Origin: DASPOF01 sp035626155
GTDB taxonomy: Bacteria > Desulfobacterota > Binatia > Binatales > Binataceae
NCBI GenBank assembly: GCA_035626155.1
Contig: DASPOF010000108.1
Coordinates: 58,666-122,665 of the forward strand
DNA length: 64,000 nucleotides
Direction: 5' to 3'
Shown: piece by piece, positions 59,556-64,000 of the stretch
Numbering within the stretch: the stretch's first letter is position 1
Layout of the letters: each line of letters starts with the position of its first letter
Notes under the pieces: generated by a model
Told to the model about the DNA's origin: nothing
Seen by the model: the letters and a program-made list of their open reading frames with translations, nothing else
Database searches by the model: none
Position numbers and translations under genes: made by a program

Positions 59556-60662
59556 TCAGGGTTCCTGGCTCTCGATTTTTTCGCGGACCATCCGTCCGAT
59601 CGCCTTACATCCGACGGTCTTGGTGCCGGCGCCGCCCTGAAGATCGCGCGTGCGGTAGCCGTCCTTGAGCACCGAGTCGACCGCGTTCTCGATCATCTCC
59701 GCCTCCGCGCGCATCCCAAGCGAGTGTTCCAGCAGCATCGCGGCCGACAGAATCGCCGCGAGCGGATTCGCCTCGTCGCGCCCGGCGATATCCGGCGCGC
59801 TTCCGTGGATCGGCTCGTACAGGCCGACGCGGAAGCCCGCGCTATTCACGTCCTCGCCCAGCGATGCCGACGGCAGCAGCCCCATCGAGCCGGCCAGCAC
59901 CGATGCCTCGTCGGTGAGGATGTCGCCGAACATGTTTTCCGTGACGATCACATCGAAGTCGCGCGGACGGCGCACCAGGTGCATCGCCATCGAGTCCACG
60001 AGCTGATTCTCGAAGGCGACTTCCTTGAATTCTGCGGCGACCCTCATTGCGACTTCGCGCCACAGCCGCGACGTCGCGAGAATGTTGGCCTTGTCCACCG
60101 ACGTGAGCTTACTGCGGCGTTCGCGCGCCAGTTCGAAGGCGTAACGCACCACGCGCTCGATTTCATGCTCGGTGTAGAAGCAGGTATCGACCGCCTCGCC
60201 GCCTTCCTTGCCTTGCCGCTTCTCGCTCGGCTTGCCGTAGTAAATCCCGCCGGTGAGCTCCCGGATCACGACCAGGTCTACGCCGTTGATGAGCTCGGGC
60301 TTGAGCGGCGACGCCGCGCTCAGTTCCTTGACCGTCTTGACCGGACGGACGTTGGCGAACAGCCCGAGCGCCTTGCGAAGGCCCAGCAGCGCCTGCTCGG
60401 GACGCTTCTCGGAGTTGGGGTTGTCCCATTTGGGACCGCCGACGGCGCCGAGCAGGATCGCGTCGCTCTCCTGCGCCTGCTTGAGGACGTCGTCGGGAAG
60501 CGGAGTGCCGCGCGAGTCGATCGCGTGTCCGCCGATCGGCGCTTCCTTGAACTCGATGTCCACGGCCGAAAGGCGCGCGATTACCTTGAGCACCTGAAGC
60601 GCCTCGCCGACGACTTCCGGGCCGATGCCGTCACCCTTGAGAACTAGAATTTTGTAGGCCAT
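59556..60662 (-). CDS. leuB: 3-isopropylmalate dehydrogenase
   Basis: A 368-residue NAD-dependent decarboxylating dehydrogenase of leucine synthesis. It opens MAYKILVLKGDGIGPEVVGE, and carries LLGAVGGPKWDN, LFANVRPVKTV, VVIRELTGGIYYGKPS, VTENMFGDILTDEASVLAGS with the catalytic Asp, and YEPIHGSAPDIAGRDEANPL. Normal length. Five nt upstream of usg, so leuB-usg-truA is an operon. leuC and leuD are not in the window. No clear ribosome-binding site is seen before its ATG. Confidence 0.97.
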   Translation of the reverse strand: MAYKILVLKGDGIGPEVVGEALQVLKVIARLSAVDIEFKEAPIGGHAIDSRGTPLPDDVLKQAQESDAILLGAVGGPKWDNPNSEKRPEQALLGLRKALGLFANVRPVKTVKELSAASPLKPELINGVDLVVIRELTGGIYYGKPSEKRQGKEGGEAVDTCFYTEHEIERVVRYAFELARERRSKLTSVDKANILATSRLWREVAMRVAAEFKEVAFENQLVDSMAMHLVRRPRDFDVIVTENMFGDILTDEASVLAGSMGLLPSASLGEDVNSAGFRVGLYEPIHGSAPDIAGRDEANPLAAILSAAMLLEHSLGMRAEAEMIENAVDSVLKDGYRTRDLQGGAGTKTVGCKAIGRMVREKIESQEP

Positions 60663-60990
60663 TTAAGTGGCGAAGCGCAGTTGCCCTCGTGAACTCTGCG
60701 ACCGAGACCGAAGTCTTCAGCGGAGGAAATCCTCAGTGAAAGTTTGTGCCGCCGGCGCGGGTGATTCCGCGCATATGCATGCGCCAACGAGGTGTCTTGC
60801 GTGAACGCTCCTTGCGCCGGAGTAGGGAAAGCAGGCTCCTCTTCAAGACCAACGCCCACTAGCACTTAGCCGAACGGCAACCTCACGGCAAGAGTTGCTC
60901 CGGGAAAAACGCGGCGCCGGTGAAAAAATTGCACACCGCGACCCCCGGGCGCACCACGCCGGGGCGGGGGCGTGCGAGGTCCGGCGCACC
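60663..60990. other. leuA-leuB intergenic region
   Basis: A 328-nt gap between two leucine genes on one strand. It includes a C/G-rich stretch just after leuA, then mixed sequence with small palindromes (GAGGA-AA-TCCTC near 60723, GCGCAT-ATGC-ATGCGC near 60769). No open frame, RNA gene or clear promoter is recognisable. Confidence 0.4.
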
Positions 60991-62559
60991 TCAAGGAACG
61001 TCGGTCGTGGGCCGAAGCGGCGCGTACTCCCGCGATTTGAGGCGGTTCAGCGCATTAACCAGCGCGAGCGCACTCGCCATCACGATATCGCTGTGGGCGC
61101 CGGCGCCCGCCACCGTCATCCCGTTGCTGCGAATCAGGCAGCTTACCTCGCCGAGCGCATCGGTGCCCCCGGTGATCGCCTTGACCCAGTAGCGCTCCAG
61201 GGTCGGGCTGATCGCGGCGATCTTGTAGACCGCCTTGTAGCAGGCATCGACCATCCCGTCGCCGTCCGCCTCGGCGCTCTTCTCCTCGCCGCCGACCCGC
61301 ATCGTCACTTCGGCGTGCGGCATCTTCGTGCTCGATGAGCTGACCTTGAGATCGACGAGCTTGAAATGCTCGACCGCGCGGCGCGCCTCCTCGGTGACGA
61401 GCGCAATGATGTCGTCGTCGTAAACGGTTTTCTTCTTGTCGCACAGCGCCTTGAATTCGGCGAACGCCTTGTTGATGTCCACCGAGGCGGTATCGACGCC
61501 GAGTTCGCTCAGCCGGTCCACGAATGCGTGACGCCCCGAATGCTTTCCGAGCACGAGCTTGTTGGCGGGAATCCCGACGTCCTCGGGCTTCATGATCTCG
61601 TAGGTGAGCTTGTACTTGAGGACGCCGTCCTGATGGATGCCGGCCTCGTGGGCGAATGCATTGTCGCCGACGATCGGCTGGTTGGCGGGAATCGGCTGTC
61701 CGAGCACCTGGGAGAGCAGGCGCGAGGCGGGATAAATCTGACGGGTGTTGACCCGCGACTCGATGCCCATGAAGTCCTTGCGCGTCTTGAGCGCCATCAC
61801 GACCTCTTCCATCGAGCAGTTGCCCGCGCGCTCGCCGATCCCGTTGATCGTGCACTCGATCTGTCGCGCGCCGTTGCGCACCGCGGCAAGCGAGTTGGCG
61901 ACCGCCATGCCGAGATCGTTATGGCAGTGCGCGCTCCAGATCACCTTGTCCGACCCCGGCACGTGCTCGCGCATGTAAGCGAACATCCTCCCGAATTCCT
62001 CCGGGATTGCATAGCCGGTCGTGTCGGGCAGATTGATGACTCCGGCGCCGGCCCGGATTACCTCCGTGCAGACCTTGACCATGAAGTCCCAGTCGCTGCG
62101 CGAGGCGTCCTCGCAGGAAAATTCGATGTAGTCGAGATGCTGCTTCGCGCGCGTCACCGCCCACGTGGCCGCATCGAGGACGTCCTCGCGGGTCATGTTG
62201 AGCTTGTACCTGAGATGGATGTCGGAGGTCGCGATGAAGATGTGGATTCCGGGCCGCGCCGCCTTGTCCGCCGCGCGCAGCGCCTGATCGACGTCCTCCT
62301 CGCGCGTGCGCGAGAGGCTCAGCACGATCGGCCCGCGAACCGCATCGGCTACGCGGCGCACGGACTCGAAATCGCCCGGCGATGAGGCCGCGAAGCCGGC
62401 CTCGATCACGTCCACGTTGAGGCGTTCGAGCTGTCGCGCGATCGCAATCTTCTCCTCTACGTTCATCGTGCAGCCGGGCGACTGCTCGCCGTCGCGAAGC
62501 GTGGTGTCGAAGATGCGGACGTGGCCGGCGTCGTGGGTTTGCGCGTGTGATTGGGGCAT
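60991..62559 (-). CDS. leuA: 2-isopropylmalate synthase
   Basis: A 522-residue enzyme that condenses acetyl-CoA with 2-oxoisovalerate. It has RIFDTTLRDGEQSPGCTMNV, VIWSAHCHNDLGMAVANSLA with the metal-binding His-x-His, GARQIECTINGIGERAGNCS, and the C-terminal leucine-regulatory domain (AVEHFKLVDLKVSSSSTKMP, VGGEEKSAEADGDGMVDACY). The second ATG, 62559, is preferred over 62565 because AAGGAGG lies 7 nt before it. It is preceded by a leader peptide gene and attenuator. Confidence 0.97.
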   Translation of the reverse strand: MPQSHAQTHDAGHVRIFDTTLRDGEQSPGCTMNVEEKIAIARQLERLNVDVIEAGFAASSPGDFESVRRVADAVRGPIVLSLSRTREEDVDQALRAADKAARPGIHIFIATSDIHLRYKLNMTREDVLDAATWAVTRAKQHLDYIEFSCEDASRSDWDFMVKVCTEVIRAGAGVINLPDTTGYAIPEEFGRMFAYMREHVPGSDKVIWSAHCHNDLGMAVANSLAAVRNGARQIECTINGIGERAGNCSMEEVVMALKTRKDFMGIESRVNTRQIYPASRLLSQVLGQPIPANQPIVGDNAFAHEAGIHQDGVLKYKLTYEIMKPEDVGIPANKLVLGKHSGRHAFVDRLSELGVDTASVDINKAFAEFKALCDKKKTVYDDDIIALVTEEARRAVEHFKLVDLKVSSSSTKMPHAEVTMRVGGEEKSAEADGDGMVDACYKAVYKIAAISPTLERYWVKAITGGTDALGEVSCLIRSNGMTVAGAGAHSDIVMASALALVNALNRLKSREYAPLRPTTDVP

Positions 62560-62612
62560 CGCCATTCCTCCTTCATCATCCCCCGGCCCGCAGGGAACCG
62601 GCGAACCGCCCT

Positions 62613-62664
62613 GGAAAAAAGAAAACGCCCCGGGCGGCTTCGTCGGCCCACCGCCCGGGGCGTT
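62613..62664 (-). terminator. Intrinsic terminator of the leuA attenuator
   Basis: AACGCCCCGGGCGG and CCGCCCGGGGCGTT form a perfect 14-bp stem (62651-62664 and 62624-62637) with a 13-nt loop, followed on the minus strand by a T-rich tract (62613-62625). It lies between the leader peptide stop codon (62685) and the leuA ribosome-binding site, as an attenuator should. Confidence 0.9.
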
Positions 62665-62684
62665 CGTCTCAGATTTTCAAGCCG

Positions 62685-62765
62685 TCAGGCCTGGTCCGCG
62701 ACGCACCCGGTGTGGGCCCGTGTAAGGGCCAGGCTAAGCAGCAGTCCGGTGAGCGCGCGAAACAT
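62685..62765 (-). CDS. leuL: Leucine-rich leader peptide of leuA
   Basis: A 26-codon open frame, ATG 62765 to TGA 62685, holding LTGLLLSLAL, with six Leu codons between codons 5 and 14 including three in a row. An intrinsic terminator begins 20 nt after its stop codon. This is the pattern of ribosome-mediated attenuation: stalling at Leu codons when leucyl-tRNA is short lets the transcript reach leuA. The promoter just upstream places the transcript start only about 3 nt before the ATG, so the peptide may be translated from a nearly leaderless mRNA. Confidence 0.82.
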   Translation of the reverse strand: MFRALTGLLLSLALTRAHTGCVADQA

Positions 62766-62774
62766 AGTGCGATT

Positions 62775-62804
62775 ATCTTAAGCGGCGCGATGAACCGCAG
62801 TCAA
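62775..62804 (-). promoter_or_regulatory. Sigma-70 promoter of leuL-leuA inside the end of hicB
   Basis: On the minus strand: -35 TTGACT (62804-62799), 18-nt spacer, -10 TAAGAT (62780-62775). The -10 overlaps the hicB stop codon and the -35 lies within its coding end. The predicted start is near A62768, 3 nt before the leader ATG. Confidence 0.65.
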
Positions 62805-63293
62805 GCCGGACGCTCGGCGGCTTGATTTTTTCTCCTTTCGGCCAATCTGAGGTTCCTCCGATTTGGAGCCATTTACAAAATTTCTTCGGGAGCCAGCCTT
62901 CCTGGTTTCGAGTTGCTCGATGAAGTTTTTCATGCCGGACCGAGCTACACCTTCCGAAATCACATGGACCAGATAGGTGTTCAAGGTGGTTCCCTCCCGT
63001 TGCGCACACTCAACCGCTTCCTCGTGCAGAACCTTGGGCAGGCGCAGCAGGAATTTTCCGCTATATGTCGCCTCACCTCGGGGTTCGGGAATGGTTTGAC
63101 CCTCGTCCATAGCCGTTTCAAGCCAGAGGGCTTTGGCCGCCTCACCCTCGGCTATTGCTCGAGCTGGCGTGTCGCCGTGGCTCGTGCATCCCGGGAGTTC
63201 TGGATATCGAATTACCCATGCGTCGGACTCTTTGTCGAAGTCCAGAGTCATTCGATATTGAAGGCCCAGGTAATATTTCAAAGTTTTACGCAT
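62778..63293 (-). CDS. hicB: HicB-type antitoxin
   Basis: A 171-residue antitoxin. The N-terminal pseudo-RNase H HicB fold is in YRMTLDFDKESDAWVIRYPE, LPGCTSHGDTPARAIAEGEA. A ribbon-helix-helix DNA-binding region follows at about residues 77-117 (GKFLLRLPKVLHEEAVECAQ, EGTTLNTYLVHVISEG). The last 40 residues are basic. It overlaps hicA by 8 nt, the toxin gene being first. It should neutralise HicA and repress the operon at the palindrome upstream. The 3' end also carries the leuL promoter. Composition is A/T-richer than the neighbours, a sign of transfer. Confidence 0.88.
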   Translation of the reverse strand: MRKTLKYYLGLQYRMTLDFDKESDAWVIRYPELPGCTSHGDTPARAIAEGEAAKALWLETAMDEGQTIPEPRGEATYSGKFLLRLPKVLHEEAVECAQREGTTLNTYLVHVISEGVARSGMKNFIEQLETRKAGSRRNFVNGSKSEEPQIGRKEKKSSRRASGLTAVHRAA

Positions 63294-63549
63294 CAGTTTT
63301 CCCCTGCCTTGCCTGAAGTTCTTCGATTGCTTTCAGGCAATCCCGCACATACACGGGCTTGACCGGGCCGTGGTGCGGCTTCGCCACCGTCTGCCTGACA
63401 TTGAACGTCCGGTTCGTGAAGATTCCGTGCTGCTTACTTCCCATTCGAAACTCAAAGCCAGCGGCTCTCATAAGCTCCACAAGAGTTCGAAAATCCGTGT
63501 TGGCCGGAGCGTCTGCTACCTGAGCTAGAAGCTTTTCAAAGTTCCGCAC
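63286..63549 (-). CDS. hicA: HicA-type mRNA interferase toxin
   Basis: An 87-residue small protein with the HicA dsRBD-like fold: FRTLVELMRAAGFEFRMGSK, QHGIFTNRTFNVRQTVAKPH, GPVKPVYVRDCLKAIEELQA. The active-site His of HicA (GSHHIF in most members) corresponds to KQHGIF here. It is slightly longer than typical HicA (about 60-80). The GTG start at 63549 has GGGGAG about 7 nt upstream. It is paired with hicB. Expected activity is mRNA cleavage under stress. Confidence 0.8.
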   Translation of the reverse strand: MRNFEKLLAQVADAPANTDFRTLVELMRAAGFEFRMGSKQHGIFTNRTFNVRQTVAKPHHGPVKPVYVRDCLKAIEELQARQGKTDA

Positions 63550-63590
63550 CCGCGATCTCCCCCCAAAGACCGGCCACCCAAAAACTTGGC

Positions 63591-63608
63591 GGTACTACCA
63601 GTAGTACC
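63591..63608. promoter_or_regulatory. Candidate hicAB operator
   Basis: GGTACTAC-CA-GTAGTACC, perfect 8-bp arms with a 2-nt centre, 42-59 nt upstream of hicA. This is the expected place and symmetry for binding by the ribbon-helix-helix domain of HicB. A -35-like TTGCCA precedes it on the minus strand. Confidence 0.6.
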
Positions 63609-63716
63609 ATCACGCCCGGCGCCCTGGCAACAGGGTTAGGCCCTGCGATCTCAACCCCTTATGGCGGCGTTGCCAGCCCCGTCTCTTGGAAAACGAGTTG
63701 TGTCTGAGGACGGCGC

Positions 63717-64000
63717 TTAGCGGGCGCCGGGATCTTCCGACATCGGGCGGGTGCTTCGCGCGGCGCTTTCGCCCGATTGCGCGGATGCGCCCGCAGTCGC
63801 CGGCGCGTCATTGGCGCGCTCGGCTGCGACCGGACGCACGACCGGCGTCTTAACGGCCATCCGCTCGCCATGCGCCATCAGCGCCGGCCCCGACAGAACG
63901 TACGCCGTCGCGAGCAGGAATGCGGTGAGCTGCGGCATCGCGAACAGAAAAGCCGCGACCACGATTACGACCGGGATCAACTCGAGCTGCGCCCGCCTGC
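63717..64000 (-). CDS. pssA: Probable phosphatidylserine synthase, C-terminal part only
   Basis: The frame is open to the right edge and reads RRAQLELIPVVIVVA, then FAMPQLTAFLLATAYVLSGP, two hydrophobic helices typical of the end of CDP-diacylglycerol-serine O-phosphatidyltransferase, followed by a polar tail of about 50 residues. The catalytic CDP-alcohol phosphotransferase motif would lie outside the window. Location next to leuA is common for pssA. The TTG at 63980 is internal and should not be used as a start. Identity rests on two helices only. Confidence 0.55.
   Translation of the reverse strand, partial: RRAQLELIPVVIVVAAFLFAMPQLTAFLLATAYVLSGPALMAHGERMAVKTPVVRPVAAERANDAPATAGASAQSGESAARSTRPMSEDPGAR

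Overview
This window is high-GC (about 63-65% by eye) bacterial chromosome, about 90% coding, with no rRNA, tRNA, IS element, prophage or CRISPR array that I can see. Gene content points to a Gram-negative-type free-living heterotroph: LolC/E, a full DsbD, a GyrB with the C-terminal insert, NADPH glutamate synthase, sigma-54 promoters, several acyl-CoA dehydrogenases, CaiB/BaiF CoA-transferases and a luciferase-like oxidoreductase. It also uses selenocysteine. My best guess is an uncultured Desulfobacterota/Binatota-like lineage. That placement is inference from gene content only.

Layout. 0-9.4 kb: two acyl-CoA dehydrogenases, a ClC-CBS channel, a single-domain response regulator, an LLM-family oxidoreductase, a redoxin-DsbD-alpha protein read through an in-frame TGA (a selenoprotein), and a double-domain SagB-type oxidoreductase. 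9.5-23.9 kb: a nitrogen block with P-II, an amino-acid permease, a PP2C phosphatase, a Ser/Thr kinase, AmtB, an Lrp regulator and GltBD. P-II and the permease each have a sigma-54 core preceded by the same inverted repeat at the same distance. 24-31.2 kb: another acyl-CoA dehydrogenase, glycolate oxidase GlcDEF and a divergent alanine/serine-glyoxylate-type aminotransferase. 31.3-39.6 kb: gyrBA, dsbD and a RibB with a degenerate RibA domain. 39.9-43.9 kb: sugar nucleotidyltransferase, galactokinase and GH36 alpha-galactosidase. 43.9-50.9 kb: DHA2 efflux pump, selA, dodecin, a membrane protein, a zinc-ribbon/AgmX/BON protein, an SCP2 protein and a small basic protein. 51-57.2 kb: LolC/E, a pair of type III CoA-transferases of which only one keeps the catalytic Asp, type II pantothenate kinase and RarA. 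57.3-64 kb: HU, then the leuB-usg-truA operon, then leuA behind a leucine-rich leader peptide and terminator (attenuator), then a HicAB toxin-antitoxin pair with a palindromic operator, and the C-terminal end of a probable phosphatidylserine synthase.

How the parts connect. The nitrogen block joins sensing (P-II), uptake (AmtB, permease), assimilation (GltBD) and a phosphatase/kinase pair whose kinase gene overlaps amtB. SelA supports reading the TGA in the redoxin as selenocysteine, and a DsbD encoded 30 kb away could supply electrons to that protein. GlcDEF plus the aminotransferase form a glycolate-to-glycine route. The leu region shows classical transcription attenuation, with a promoter buried in the end of the toxin-antitoxin operon and a nearly leaderless leader peptide.
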